Below are positions 7,328 through 17,238 of a stretch of DNA of 64,000 bases, in pieces. Numbering within the stretch: the first letter of the stretch is position 1; every line of letters begins with the position of its first letter. The notes below the pieces were generated by a model. The model searched no databases and was not told the DNA's origin. It saw nothing but the letters and a program-made list of their open reading frames with translations. The stretch is from Psychrobacter sp. 1044 (GTDB taxonomy: Bacteria > Pseudomonadota > Gammaproteobacteria > Pseudomonadales > Moraxellaceae), in assembly GCF_904846525.1 (NCBI RefSeq), contig NZ_CAJHAZ010000003.1, positions 162,031 through 226,030 on the forward strand. The letters run 5' to 3'. A program made the translations under genes and the position numbers.

Positions 7328-9700
7328 TTATTCATCCTGTTTATTCACCGCTTTATTATCTGAAATTTCTTGAACATTGTCTTTGTTAATGTTGTCTTTA
7401 GTAATATCGCCATCAGAGCTTGCATTGGTTGTATTATCTTGACCAGAGTCGGGTAGACGATTTGGATCAAGCGCGCCCTTCTTGGTTTTAGGTGCGTTGC
7501 CATTACCATTCGTACTACTATTGTTAGACACCTTATTTTTAGGCATTGCCTTCGAAGTCGCTGTCGAGTTGGCTGACATGACGCCTTTATTAACGACGTC
7601 AATAGACTTATCTTTTGACGTTATTACTTTGTCATTCAAGGTGTTTGGCGTGGTTTTAGTTCCAGCACTGCTGCTCGAATGGTTTGATACCTCAGTATCT
7701 GCATTTTGCTCAGCGACTCTCTGCTCAGTGATTTTCTGCTCAGCGATTATTTCTTTAGCGCTGTCGCTATCAGTGGCAGTGGATTGTTCTGTTGCATCAA
7801 CACTATCATCGCTCAGCTCTTTTTCTTTACGCTTTTCAGGCGCTTTTGAGCTGGACTCAAAGTTAGCATCAGCTGCCAGTCGCGCCTGCTCTTGTTTAGG
7901 TGTCACGTCGACAGGTTTTGGCTGTACTTCATCTTCCACTACCAGTGAGATGAGCTTGCGATCGCGTGGCACGATGCCATCAAACTTATCGGTAATGACG
8001 TGTAGCTTGCCTTCTTTGTCGATTGTATACAGCGGCACGAATTGCTTATTGTCGGCTTTGTATTGCTCAAAGCTGTAGCTGTCAGTGATGTTGGTAATCT
8101 TGATACGGGCTTTTTTCGACAGCATACTGGCAAGCTTGGTATAGGTGACGTCTTTGCCAAACAGCCACTGCGAGTGGAAGTTGCCTTGCTTATCATCGCG
8201 CTCGCTTTTGACCTTTTCGTCGCTGAACTTGAGACGGTACAATTTGCGCTCACCAAATTCATGACGATAATGAATCTCAGACAAGGTATTCATCTCTTTG
8301 TCCATACTCATGGCAAACAGCCGACCGATACCGATCAGGTCAAGATGATGATCGGCGTGATCAGAGATGGGATTGCCAAAATAAGTACGTAGACCGCTCA
8401 TGCGTGCGCGGGCAATATTGGTATAGTTGTTGTGTGCGACGATGACATCAAAGCCCTGATCTTTTAGAGAAGTTGCTACCAAAAGGGCAATGGGATTTGA
8501 GCCGACGATAAGAATACCATTGGTCTCAGGCTCACGGACACCCAGCAAGTTGCCGACTATTTTCGCCCCCAAGCCCTGAATCATAACCGTGCCAATAATG
8601 ACCATGAATACTAAGGGCACAAGCAGCTCAACACCTTGGATATCGTACTCTTGCAGACGAATAGCAAACAGTGATGAGATAGCTGCAGCGACGATACCAC
8701 GTGGCCCAATCCAACTAATCATCAGCTTTTCATTGGTCTTTAAGTTTGAGCCAATAGACGATGCCCAAACGGATAAGGGTCGCGCCACAAACATGACGAT
8801 AGCAAGTAATACTAGCCCTGCGAAACCAACACTAAGTAAGCTTTCTAGCTCTACACGTGCTGCAAGGATAATAAACAGCACAGAGATAAGAAGGATGGTT
8901 AAAGATTCATTAAACTCTAAAATCGTATCGCGTGGGAATTTTGGCCAATTCGCCAATGCCACGCCCAATACGGTGACTGTCAATAGCCCAGACTCATGCT
9001 CTAAATGGTTCGATACTGAAAATAACACCAAGACAAAGGCAAGCGTAAAGACATTACGTAAAAATTCAGGAATCATATGCCGACGCATCAAGAAGGCAAG
9101 CAGCCAAGCGCCTGCCATACCCATCGCTGTCGCTAATACCACGATTTTGGCAAACAATAAGATACTGCTGGCTTCGCCGCCTGAGATGATGTATTCATAG
9201 ACCAAAACCACGGCAATAGCGCCGATTGGGTCAATGATGATACCTTCCCATTTGAGGATATTAGAGATCGTCTTATTGGGACGCACACTACGTAATAGCG
9301 GCATAATCACCGTTGGACCCGTGACGCACACGAGCGCACCGAACAGCAAAGCAATCAGTGGATCGACATCGAATAAGAGATAAGTCGATAACGCCACGAT
9401 AGCAATGGTGATAAGTACACCGACCGACACCAGCATTTGCACCACGGTGCCATGCTGTTTAATCTCGTCAAACTCTAACGTCAGCGAGCCTTCAAATAGG
9501 ATAATCGCCACGCCCAAAGAGATGAAGGGGAACATCAGCTCTCCCAGCACCAAGTCAGGATCGAAGACTCCCAGCACTGGGCCCACGATAATGCCAATCA
9601 GTAATAAAAATAAAATGGACGGTTGCTTTAAATACCAAGCCAACCATTGGGCAGCAATGCCAATCCCAACCACGCCAGATAATAATAGGGCGGTATCCAT
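7328..9700 (-). CDS. CPA1-type cation:proton antiporter with cytosolic NAD-binding (TrkA-N) domain
   Basis: A 790-residue inner-membrane exchanger, probably Na+(K+)/H+. Residues 1-390 or so contain about 12 hydrophobic helices of the Na+/H+ exchanger fold, including VTGPTVIMPLL and WIGPRGIVAAAI, two conserved family segments. From about 395, GILIVGSNPIALLVATSL begins a Rossmann-like TrkA-N domain, followed by a soluble regulatory region to about 600. The last 190 residues are disordered and rich in Ser, Thr, Asn, Asp and Lys, with EQ-rich imperfect repeats (ITEQRVAEQN). An AAAAGGA box 7 nt before the ATG supports the start. The long tail is unusual. Substrate ion is an inference. Confidence 0.85.
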   Translation of the reverse strand: MDTALLLSGVVGIGIAAQWLAWYLKQPSILFLLLIGIIVGPVLGVFDPDLVLGELMFPFISLGVAIILFEGSLTLEFDEIKQHGTVVQMLVSVGVLITIAIVALSTYLLFDVDPLIALLFGALVCVTGPTVIMPLLRSVRPNKTISNILKWEGIIIDPIGAIAVVLVYEYIISGGEASSILLFAKIVVLATAMGMAGAWLLAFLMRRHMIPEFLRNVFTLAFVLVLFSVSNHLEHESGLLTVTVLGVALANWPKFPRDTILEFNESLTILLISVLFIILAARVELESLLSVGFAGLVLLAIVMFVARPLSVWASSIGSNLKTNEKLMISWIGPRGIVAAAISSLFAIRLQEYDIQGVELLVPLVFMVIIGTVMIQGLGAKIVGNLLGVREPETNGILIVGSNPIALLVATSLKDQGFDVIVAHNNYTNIARARMSGLRTYFGNPISDHADHHLDLIGIGRLFAMSMDKEMNTLSEIHYRHEFGERKLYRLKFSDEKVKSERDDKQGNFHSQWLFGKDVTYTKLASMLSKKARIKITNITDSYSFEQYKADNKQFVPLYTIDKEGKLHVITDKFDGIVPRDRKLISLVVEDEVQPKPVDVTPKQEQARLAADANFESSSKAPEKRKEKELSDDSVDATEQSTATDSDSAKEIIAEQKITEQRVAEQNADTEVSNHSSSSAGTKTTPNTLNDKVITSKDKSIDVVNKGVMSANSTATSKAMPKNKVSNNSSTNGNGNAPKTKKGALDPNRLPDSGQDNTTNASSDGDITKDNINKDNVQEISDNKAVNKQDE

Positions 9701-10570
9701 AAATTGATCCTTTTATAATCTTGTCGTATTTTATAGCTATCAACCGTTTTTTTAGAGTAGCGGCCGCCAGTAGTATAATAATAAGTTGACGCTACTCGCT
9801 ATAGAGACACATCTCTATAAAACGTAAGCGACGACAATGGTATCCATCATGAATCACAACATGAGCTAGATATGATATAACTACTATAGAGTAGTAAAGA
9901 CAAAAGCATTGCTAGAAAAAATCGTCAATCTCATATAAATCGTATATGGCATCAAGCTCGCTCAGTCTATTATTGATAGTACTGTCACGCGACTTTTTTT
10001 ATCCATTTATCTTGAATCGACCATCGCATTATTCTAGTAATACAAAAGATGAACAATAAGGGTGATAATAGCCAGCTTTATAAAACAATAGTCAATAATG
10101 ATTATTTATAGACTTTAGTTTGCTTGAAAAGTTATTTGGCTTGCTATCATAACATGCTTTTATTTCATGCTGAGCAAGGCCGTATCTACCACGATATCAG
10201 TAGGAAGCGGTAAAAATATACAATAACTGGGTCAAATAATTGCGCCTTGGGTTATCCTACATGATCGGAATAATGACAAAATAGCACGATGACTTATCAT
10301 ACAGTAGCCGTCTTTATCATGCACCTAGCGAGGATTATCATTGTTTTGGGGTGTTCATATAAGGAAAGGTGAATGGTCGATGGCATAAGGGTATAAAAAA
10401 CAGTAATCTAATAAACGACTAGATAGCGACTAAAAAGGTTGGCCGTCATAACATTAAGTGCCGATGCAACGTTTGTCATATACGGATTTGGTTAAAATTA
10501 AAACATCGTATACACATCACTAGCGATAGTAGCCAAAACATAACCATTAAAAATAACAACGATTACTTAT
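9701..10570. other. Long spacer between the antiporter and Do protease genes
   Basis: About 870 bp, AT-rich, with divergent flanking genes. I find no open frame with a ribosome-binding site, no T-run hairpin and no clear repeat. Promoters for both neighbours should lie here. A weak candidate for the protease is TTGGTT, 15 bp, TATACA at about 10490-10516. Confidence 0.45.
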
Positions 10571-10582
10571 ATGGAGGACAAT

Positions 10583-12037
10583 ATGCCTATCAATATGCTT
10601 ACAGCGCAATCTAAGTTTTATGTGCCGCATTGGTTAAAACGTAGTGCGCTGGTGCTTGCTGTCAGTACCTCGATGGTTACTGGCGTCACTGCCACCGCCA
10701 TGGCAAGCGCCCAAGCTGTCGTCACCACGGCGGATTTTTCTGACTTAGTGCAGCAAGTTACCCCAGCCGTTGCCCGCGTAAATGTCACCAAGACCGTCAG
10801 CGAGGCTGAGCTTGCCCAAGCCCAAACAGCCGAATTGTTGCGGCAGTTCTTTGGTGATCGTTTACGTATTCCTGATCAGGCTGCCACGCCAGCAATTGAG
10901 CATGCTTATGGCACGGCCTTTTTTGTCACAGCCGATGGTTATATGCTAACCAACCATCATGTGGTGGAGGGCGCTGATAAAATCACTGTCACTCTTAACG
11001 ATAGAACGGAGCTTGATGCAACCTTGGTTGGTAGTGATGAACGCTCTGATGTGGCTGTACTAAAAGTCTCGGGCAACCAATTTCCTGCTTTGCCTATCGG
11101 CGACTCAAATGCTCTGAAAGTAGGGGAACCAGTACTGGCCATTGGTTCGCCATTTGGTTTTGATTACTCAGCATCGGCGGGCATTGTCAGTGCTAAATCA
11201 CGCAGTTTTTCACGCGATACCAGCGTGCCATTTATCCAAACAGACGTGGCATTGAACCCGGGTAACTCAGGCGGTCCACTATTTAATCAGCGCGGTGAAG
11301 TGATTGGTATTAATTCGCGTATCTTTAGTGGTACAGGTGGTTACATGGGTCTGTCGTTTTCCATTCCGATTGATGCGGCGATGGATATTTACGAGCAGCT
11401 AAAAACCGATGGCGAAGTGGTGCGTGCTTATTTAGGTATTTATCCGCAAGACATCGATCGCAATTTAGCAGAAGCTTATAACCTAGATCGTCCTCAAGGT
11501 GCGCTACTGACAAGAGTATCACCAGACTCACCTGCACAAAAAGCTGGTCTAAAACCTGGCGATATCATTTTGCAATATAATGAAGTGCAAATTATGCGCG
11601 CCTCAGATTTATTAAACTTGCTCAATCGTGCCAAACCGAGCGATAGCTTCCGCGCACAGATTCAGCGTAATGGTAAGCAGATGACCATCAGCGGCAAACT
11701 CACTTATGCGCCCAATGATGTGAGAGCACAAGGCGGCGATCAGCAGAATGATGAGGTGCAGTTAGGCTTGCGTTTACGTAACTTGACCGCGGATGAGCAA
11801 GCAGAAATCGCAGTGGATAATAAGACGGGTATTTTGGTCACCACAGTTGACCCAACGGGATTGGCGGCGCGCTCAGGTCTATTGGCAGGTGATGTAATTA
11901 CCAATTTTCACCAAAAGCCGATTAAAAAGGTCACGGATTTTTCAAGCGCGATTTCATCATTGCCCAAAAAAGGCGTAGTGACCATTGAAATTATTCGCCA
12001 AGGTATTCCCGCGATTATTGGTTTACGTATTGAGTAA
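10583..12037 (+). CDS. degQ: DegP/DegQ-family periplasmic serine protease (Do)
   Basis: Envelope quality-control protease and chaperone. A signal peptide (basic WLKRS, then a hydrophobic core ending AMASAQA) covers about residues 1-45. The trypsin-like domain shows the triad His126 (TNHHVV), Asp156 (RSDVAVLK) and Ser229 (NPGNSGGPL), numbered from the chosen start. Two PDZ domains follow; both carry the GLKPGDII/GLLAGDVI carboxylate-binding-loop pattern. The region before the catalytic His is short, more like DegQ/MucD than E. coli DegP. An ATG 12 bp upstream is rejected because it sits inside the strong ribosome-binding site GGAGG, which is 5 nt before the ATG used. A small hairpin without a T-run follows at 12213-12234. 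Confidence 0.93.
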   Translation: MPINMLTAQSKFYVPHWLKRSALVLAVSTSMVTGVTATAMASAQAVVTTADFSDLVQQVTPAVARVNVTKTVSEAELAQAQTAELLRQFFGDRLRIPDQAATPAIEHAYGTAFFVTADGYMLTNHHVVEGADKITVTLNDRTELDATLVGSDERSDVAVLKVSGNQFPALPIGDSNALKVGEPVLAIGSPFGFDYSASAGIVSAKSRSFSRDTSVPFIQTDVALNPGNSGGPLFNQRGEVIGINSRIFSGTGGYMGLSFSIPIDAAMDIYEQLKTDGEVVRAYLGIYPQDIDRNLAEAYNLDRPQGALLTRVSPDSPAQKAGLKPGDIILQYNEVQIMRASDLLNLLNRAKPSDSFRAQIQRNGKQMTISGKLTYAPNDVRAQGGDQQNDEVQLGLRLRNLTADEQAEIAVDNKTGILVTTVDPTGLAARSGLLAGDVITNFHQKPIKKVTDFSSAISSLPKKGVVTIEIIRQGIPAIIGLRIE

Positions 12038-12298
12038 GCCTTGATAGCTTTGATAGCTTGGTAGGAGTAATGGGTAGTCGGGGCACCAACTGAGCATGGC
12101 ATAACAGGCGCGTCAACAATTCTACTTGTCTATGATAGAGCTCGACCCCTATAATGGCTGATTTTTTTAACCATGACTTAAAATAATCTAACACTGTCAC
12201 TAACTTATTCATGGAGCGATTTATTTATCGCTCTATACGTTCTAATATAGGGTAAGCCAGTTGCTAGGCTCATACTCTCTCGTAACCATCAGGTAATT

Positions 12299-13507
12299 AT
12301 GACTGACCATGCTCTTTATATCCTAAGTATCTCTACGACAGCAGTATTGCTTGCGTATATTATACTGTGGTCAGGATTACAAACGTTCAATGCCAATCCT
12401 ACCAAACGTTTTATGCGTATTTGGTTGAAGTTGGCACTATATTATGCTGCCTATACTATGCCCGTTTGGGCTTTGCTGTTGGTGATAGGTTGGTCGCAAG
12501 AAATGCTGCCGATACTGGCGCAGCTATCACTGCCACTCGTGCTAGTGGCCGTATTTGCAATGGGGTTCTATTTTTATACCGTGGTGATACAACCCAATCG
12601 TTTACGTTTAGATCATCATGCAATCGACTTAGATTTATCCACACCGCTGACGGTTGCCGTATTGGCTGATTTACGCATAGGCTTGTATAGCGGCAAGCCG
12701 CGTCATATTCGTAAACTGGTTGCTACCATCAATGCGTTACCAGCAGATGCGGTGCTGATTACGGGCGACTGGTTGTATTACCCAAGTGCTGATTTAGTGG
12801 GTCAGCTCATGTTGTTTAAAGGGGTTAATAAGCCTATTTATACAGTGATGAGTACCTCTGACTTGCGTTATCAATCGATTAATACGACTAAGCAAGGACA
12901 GCCGTTATTAGAAGATACGTTGTCCAGTGCCTTTGATGTGCTTGATATCAGCTATATCGGTCAGCAGTGTACCTCGCTGCCACTTAAATGTACTGGGGCT
13001 ACTAATGCGCTTCCAGTAATGCCCAGTGCGAGCTATTCTAAAAATAATAAAGAGGGCTTTAGACAGCAAAATTTGGAAAATAGCCCAACCGTCGCCGTGC
13101 TTTGCGGTTGGCAAGATGTTCCTAAACAGTTTGCTGATATTGAAGAGGCAAATGCGTCTGATAAAGCCGCGCTTGGTGCTGAAATTGCTAATACCACGAA
13201 GCCCGTCATCATCTTGGCTTCACGATTTGATAGTATTAGTGATTTGCCAAAATCCTTACAGCCACGACCACTATTGATTACTGGGGCAGCAAAGGCGATT
13301 CAAAAAAATATATGGTTGGCACAAAAACAAAAAAATATTGAGCGTAGTAGCGAGCAGTCAACCCTGTTGAATAATAGCCGCATGGGTAAGCAGCGGGGTT
13401 TATACCAACATGGCAGTGCACAGATATTTGTCAGTAGCGGTATTGGTACACGAGGGTTGCCTTTTCGCTTGTATCGCCCCACTATCGATGTGTTGACGAT
13501 TCGTTAA
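12299..13507 (+). CDS. Calcineurin-like phosphoesterase homologue lacking metal ligands (probable pseudoenzyme)
   Basis: A 402-residue protein with three or four N-terminal membrane helices to about residue 100, then a domain with the outline of YkuE/YaeI-type metallophosphoesterases. The family landmarks are present but altered. The D-x-H motif reads DLRIG, GD-x-x-D reads GDWLYY, GNHD reads STSD, and the GH-x-H block is replaced by TGAAKAIQ. The C-terminal GLYQHGSAQIFVSSGIGTRG and LPFRLYRP segment is the part most typical of the family. Membrane-bound enzymes of this group cleave UDP-diacylglucosamine or similar substrates. With the ligands gone, catalysis is unlikely and a binding or regulatory role is more plausible. 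The gene sits alone between degQ and dapA. Confidence 0.7.
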   Translation: MTDHALYILSISTTAVLLAYIILWSGLQTFNANPTKRFMRIWLKLALYYAAYTMPVWALLLVIGWSQEMLPILAQLSLPLVLVAVFAMGFYFYTVVIQPNRLRLDHHAIDLDLSTPLTVAVLADLRIGLYSGKPRHIRKLVATINALPADAVLITGDWLYYPSADLVGQLMLFKGVNKPIYTVMSTSDLRYQSINTTKQGQPLLEDTLSSAFDVLDISYIGQQCTSLPLKCTGATNALPVMPSASYSKNNKEGFRQQNLENSPTVAVLCGWQDVPKQFADIEEANASDKAALGAEIANTTKPVIILASRFDSISDLPKSLQPRPLLITGAAKAIQKNIWLAQKQKNIERSSEQSTLLNNSRMGKQRGLYQHGSAQIFVSSGIGTRGLPFRLYRPTIDVLTIR

Positions 13508-13945
13508 CATGACTCAAAAGACTTATCAGCGCTGATTCATTGCGCTAAACTGAGAGTTGAATAATAAGGCTGTTGGTTTGTAGGTTGTAACGGCATGTCA
13601 GCAGTTCAATTGATTGAACGTTAATTGATTGATAGCTGTCAAATCAAAATATGCTACACTAGCAGGCGTTTTTGTTATTCTATTTTTAGTATTAAATAAG
13701 CGTTGTCGGTCATTGGCAAAAATAAGGCCAAGACGGCTTTGAGCACCTATATTGCGAACGCTTTTATCATAGAAAAAGATTGATCATAAAAAATACTCAG
13801 CATTAATATCAAGCAAGATATTGCCAATGTTGCCTATGAATGTACACAATATGAGTGCAGGCGTAGACATAATCATTGACACTTGCCAACGACCTATCAT
13901 GTGACAGCTTTGAAAAAAGCTAGGATAATACAGTAAGGCACGGTT
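13508..13945. other. Spacer upstream of dapA
   Basis: About 440 bp with no supported gene. It should hold the dapA promoter. TTGATA followed by TATGCT/TACACT at about 13627-13655 is the best but imperfect candidate. I see no known lysine-riboswitch signature. Confidence 0.4.
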
Positions 13946-14851
13946 ATGAGCACAGCATACGACGAGATCAAAACCCGACTACAAGGCTCAATGGTAGCCT
14001 TGGTAACGCCCATGCATCCTGACGGCACGGTCGATTATAAACGTCTGGCGGATCTCATAGATTGGCAGATTGAGCAAGGGACGCATTGTCTCGTTGCCGT
14101 TGGTACTACTGGCGAGTCAGCGACATTATCTATGCAAGAACACAGCGATGTCATTCGCTACTTTGTTCAGCATGTCAAAGGTCGTGTACCAGTGATTGCT
14201 GGAACAGGCGCCAATAATACGATGGAAGCCATTAAGTTGACCCAAGATGCTGCCGACGCTGGTGCAGATTGTGCCTTATTGGTTGCGCCTTATTATAACA
14301 AACCGCCACAAGAAGGCTTGTACCAACATTATAAGGCTATCGCGCGCGCGGTGAATATCCCGCAGATGCTCTATAATGTGCCAGGACGTACGGTCGTTGA
14401 TATTGCACAAGAGACGGTAGAACGTCTGGCTGATATCGATAATATCGTCGCGATTAAAGATGCCACAGGCTCTATTGCTCGCGGTGAGCAATTGATCAAA
14501 GCAGTGGGTGATAGAATCGTCGTGCTATCTGGCGATGACAGTACGGCGCTTGATTTGATGACATTTGGTGGTAAAGGTAATATCTCAGTCACTGCCAACG
14601 TCGCCCCGAAAGCGATGAGCGAGACTTTTACAGCGGCGCTTCGTGGTGATTTTGATGCGGCTCATAAAGCACATGATGTGGTCAAGCATTTACACCGTGA
14701 CTTGTTTATTGAGTCAAGTCCTATCCCAGCAAAATATGCGCTTCATAAAATGGGTATGATAGATACTGGTATTCGTCTGCCTTTGGTATGGTTGGCTGAA
14801 CAACATCATGCCACTATTGATGAAGCCTTGGTGCGTGCGAACTTATTATAA
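13946..14851 (+). CDS. dapA: 4-hydroxy-tetrahydrodipicolinate synthase
   Basis: Condenses pyruvate and aspartate semialdehyde in the first committed step of lysine/diaminopimelate synthesis. The 301-residue TIM barrel shows GTTGES (Thr54-Thr55), Tyr143 in LYNVPGRT, the Schiff-base Lys171 in VAIKDATG, and LLVAPYYNKPPQEG. It is followed 35 bp later by a BamC-like lipoprotein gene and then purC. This is the E. coli dapA-bamC-purC order. Confidence 0.97.
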   Translation: MSTAYDEIKTRLQGSMVALVTPMHPDGTVDYKRLADLIDWQIEQGTHCLVAVGTTGESATLSMQEHSDVIRYFVQHVKGRVPVIAGTGANNTMEAIKLTQDAADAGADCALLVAPYYNKPPQEGLYQHYKAIARAVNIPQMLYNVPGRTVVDIAQETVERLADIDNIVAIKDATGSIARGEQLIKAVGDRIVVLSGDDSTALDLMTFGGKGNISVTANVAPKAMSETFTAALRGDFDAAHKAHDVVKHLHRDLFIESSPIPAKYALHKMGMIDTGIRLPLVWLAEQHHATIDEALVRANLL

Positions 14852-14886
14852 AATGATGCGTGTAAATGCTAACTCAGAGAGATAAT

Positions 14887-15201
14887 ATGATGAAAACATC
14901 ATCACCGACTGCAAAAATATTCCCTGCGCTGCTGACCTTAATGTTGGGAAGCACCTTAGTATTGAGCGGTTGCCAAAGTGCTAAAAACTTACTTGGTAAG
15001 CGTGACAATGGTAGTTTAGAATATCAGCAAAGCAAAAAGCTTGTGCCAATAGAGCTGCCTGCTAACAAAGAACCAGCGCCTTTTGTACCTTTGTACGCAA
15101 CTCCTAATGCCGGTGCAAATACGCTGAAATTACAGAACGAATCAGGTAATCAGTACCAGCTACCGAAGCCTGAGCGCGCTGTCAGTAGTCCTTCGAATTA
15201 A
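14887..15201 (+). CDS. bamC: Short BamC-like lipoprotein
   Basis: A 104-residue lipoprotein: signal peptide, lipobox LSGC at about 26-29, then a mature chain of about 75 residues. The mature part (SLEYQQSKKLVPIELP, PFVPLYATP) resembles the unstructured N-terminal segment of BamC that wraps around BamD in the outer-membrane assembly complex. The two helix-grip domains of full-length BamC (about 340 residues) are absent. Its place between dapA and purC is exactly that of bamC in E. coli, which is the main support. The ATG at 14887 follows a GAGAG box; the longer upstream frame is not needed. It could instead be an unrelated small lipoprotein. Confidence 0.62.
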   Translation: MMKTSSPTAKIFPALLTLMLGSTLVLSGCQSAKNLLGKRDNGSLEYQQSKKLVPIELPANKEPAPFVPLYATPNAGANTLKLQNESGNQYQLPKPERAVSSPSN

Positions 15202-15331
15202 AGCTATTTCCTTATTTATACCGCTGACATTTTACAGTGATTAATATAAATATTATTCATTCTGTCATACAAAAATCAGCGGTCGCTGCGCGTTTTTACC
15301 ACATAAGCTTGAACGAACAGGAACTCCCATA

Positions 15332-16045
15332 ATGCAAAAGCAACAACTGCTGTATAAAGGCAAAGCCAAATCTGTCTATGAAACTGAAGATAATGATCTT
15401 TTGATTCTACATTTTCGTGATGATACTTCAGCGCTTGATGGCAAGCGTATTGAACAGTTAGCCCGCAAAGGCGTCGTCAATAATCGTTTTAATGCTTTCA
15501 TCATGCAAAAATTGGCTGATGCTGGTATCGAAACGCATTTTGAAAAGCAATTGTCTGAAGATGAAGTATTGGTCAAGCGTTTGGATATGATTCCGGTTGA
15601 GTGCGTGGTTCGTAACTTTGCTGCGGGCAGCTTGGTTCGTCGTTTGGGCTTAGAAGAAGGGCAAGCATTGACGCCGCCTACTTATGAATTGTTTTATAAA
15701 GATGATGCACTGGGTGATCCAATGGTCAATGAGTCACTTGCTGTGTCTCTTGGCTGGGCAACCGAAGCACAACTTGCCAGAATGGAAGAGTTAACTCATC
15801 AAGTAAATGAGGTGTTAAAGGCGTTATTCGAAGCAGGTGATTTGATACTGGTTGATTTCAAACTAGAATTTGGTGTGTTCCATGACCGTATCGTCTTAGG
15901 GGATGAATTCTCACCAGATGGCTGCCGTATTTGGGACAAGACAACTAAGAAGAAGCTGGACAAAGACCGCTTCCGTCAATCATTAGGCGATGTCATTGAA
16001 GCTTATGAAGAAGTGGCTAACCGTATTGGTGTGCCATTAAGCTAG
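15332..16045 (+). CDS. purC: Phosphoribosylaminoimidazole-succinocarboxamide synthase (SAICAR synthetase)
   Basis: Joins CAIR and aspartate in purine biosynthesis. The 237-residue length and the motifs [47 protein letters not shown] and [11 protein letters not shown] are all standard for PurC. AGGA precedes the ATG by 9 nt. A T-run terminator follows. Confidence 0.97.
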   Translation: MQKQQLLYKGKAKSVYETEDNDLLILHFRDDTSALDGKRIEQLARKGVVNNRFNAFIMQKLADAGIETHFEKQLSEDEVLVKRLDMIPVECVVRNFAAGSLVRRLGLEEGQALTPPTYELFYKDDALGDPMVNESLAVSLGWATEAQLARMEELTHQVNEVLKALFEAGDLILVDFKLEFGVFHDRIVLGDEFSPDGCRIWDKTTKKKLDKDRFRQSLGDVIEAYEEVANRIGVPLS

Positions 16046-16087
16046 ATGTTTGATTGGCACTGCACTGCAGGTCAATCTTTAGCGTAA

Positions 16088-16118
16088 AAAAAACTGAGCC
16101 ATGTGCTCAGTTTTTTTA
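16088..16118 (+). terminator. Rho-independent terminator after purC
   Basis: AAACTGAGC, a short loop, then GCTCAGTTT running into seven T. Confidence 0.9.
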
Positions 16119-16210
16119 TGCAAAAAATTACTGAAACCTTATACAATTTGCACGACTTGTGAGACTACTGTTCTTATAATAAAGATACATACAAAAATAA
16201 GGCTTATGGT

Positions 16211-16864
16211 ATGCCGTTTTCAAAACCATCTACTACTGACACTGAGCCTACTATTTTAGCGCCATCATGGTTTACTCGACCAACCTGTGTGGTTGCTGCT
16301 GACTTAATAGGTAAAGTGCTGTGTAGAAAGCTGTTAGATACGGATGGCACGACTAAAATATTGCGTATGCGCATCTCAGAAACTGAAGCTTACATCGGTG
16401 CGGGCGATCCTGCTTGTCATTCACATGCTAACAGCCGAACGCCGCGCACTGAAATCATGTATGAGCAAGGTGGTGTTTTTTATGTGTATTTAACTTATGG
16501 CATCCATCATATGCTCAATTTAATCAGTGGTGCTATCGACTCCCCTGAGTCAGTGCTGATACGCGCTGGATTTTTAGCAGAAGATAGTGACCGCCTACGA
16601 GATGAGCAATTATTGAGCTTAGATCAACAACTGATTCATCCCAAGCAGTTCGCTGGTCCCGGTAAGCTGACCAAGCGTTTACAAATCGACCGTGACTTGT
16701 ATGGCAAATCCATTCATCCAGCATCAGCCGTTTGGGTAGAAGACGACGGTTGCAAGCCGCTAGTATCGCTGCGTCCACGGATTGGCATTGATTATGCGGG
16801 CGAGGCAAAAGAGTGGTTATTACGCTACATTTGGACGGACCATCCTTCGTTATCCAAAAAATAG
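16211..16864 (+). CDS. DNA-3-methyladenine glycosylase (AAG/MPG family)
   Basis: Base-excision repair enzyme that removes alkylated purines. The 217-residue protein has the AAG fold signatures: DLIGKVLCRK, ISETEAYIGAGDPACHS (with the catalytic Glu), RTEIMYEQGGVFYVYLTYG with the base-flipping Tyr region, VLIRAG, and GPGKLTKRLQID. Family length is about 200, so it is complete. AAGG lies 8 nt before the ATG. Confidence 0.93.
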   Translation: MPFSKPSTTDTEPTILAPSWFTRPTCVVAADLIGKVLCRKLLDTDGTTKILRMRISETEAYIGAGDPACHSHANSRTPRTEIMYEQGGVFYVYLTYGIHHMLNLISGAIDSPESVLIRAGFLAEDSDRLRDEQLLSLDQQLIHPKQFAGPGKLTKRLQIDRDLYGKSIHPASAVWVEDDGCKPLVSLRPRIGIDYAGEAKEWLLRYIWTDHPSLSKK

Positions 16865-16917
16865 TAAGATTGATAGTTGATGGCTGTTTTTCTAAATAGA
16901 CTTGAAGGAAGTAACAC

Positions 16918-17229
16918 ATGTATAAAATAACGGTTTTTATTCCAGATACAGCATTAGAGCAGGTAAAGTCCGCTTTGTTTTCGGCGGGCGCTGGGACGAT
17001 TGGCAATTATGAACAGTGCTGCTGGCAAGTGCAGGGAATAGGGCAATTTAGGCCACTGGCAGGTAGTAATCCAAATATTGGAGCACATGATCAACTGGAA
17101 ACCGTTGAGGAGTGGCGGGTAGAAATGGTAGTGGCTGATGCTGATATTAAACAAGTCGTCGAGGCGTTAAAGCAGGCGCATCCTTATGAAACACCTGCCT
17201 ATGATGTGATTGAAGTATTAGACTTTTAG
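16918..17229 (+). CDS. YqfO/NIF3-insert-like small protein
   Basis: A 103-residue protein with the pattern YKITVFIPDTALEQVK, GAGTIGNYEQCCWQ, GQFRPLAGSNP and HPYETPAYDVIEV. This matches the CutA-like domain found inside YqfO-type NIF3 proteins and as a free-standing protein. The biochemical role is unknown. An AAGGAAG box precedes the ATG, and the gene lies 53 bp after the glycosylase gene, so co-transcription is likely. Confidence 0.82.
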   Translation: MYKITVFIPDTALEQVKSALFSAGAGTIGNYEQCCWQVQGIGQFRPLAGSNPNIGAHDQLETVEEWRVEMVVADADIKQVVEALKQAHPYETPAYDVIEVLDF

Positions 17230-17238
17230 GGTCAGCTA

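Noticed and set aside
7482..8078. A 198-codon open frame on the plus strand opposite the antiporter tail
   Set aside because: It is antisense to the Ser/Thr-rich tail of a clear gene, has no ribosome-binding site, and its leucine/serine-rich composition is a by-product of that tail.
8589..9200. A 203-codon plus-strand frame inside the antiporter gene
   Set aside because: Antisense to conserved transmembrane segments; composition and lack of a start signal mark it as a shadow.
13825..13912. A 22-codon leader peptide before dapA
   Set aside because: It lacks a ribosome-binding site, lysine codons and an attenuator hairpin.
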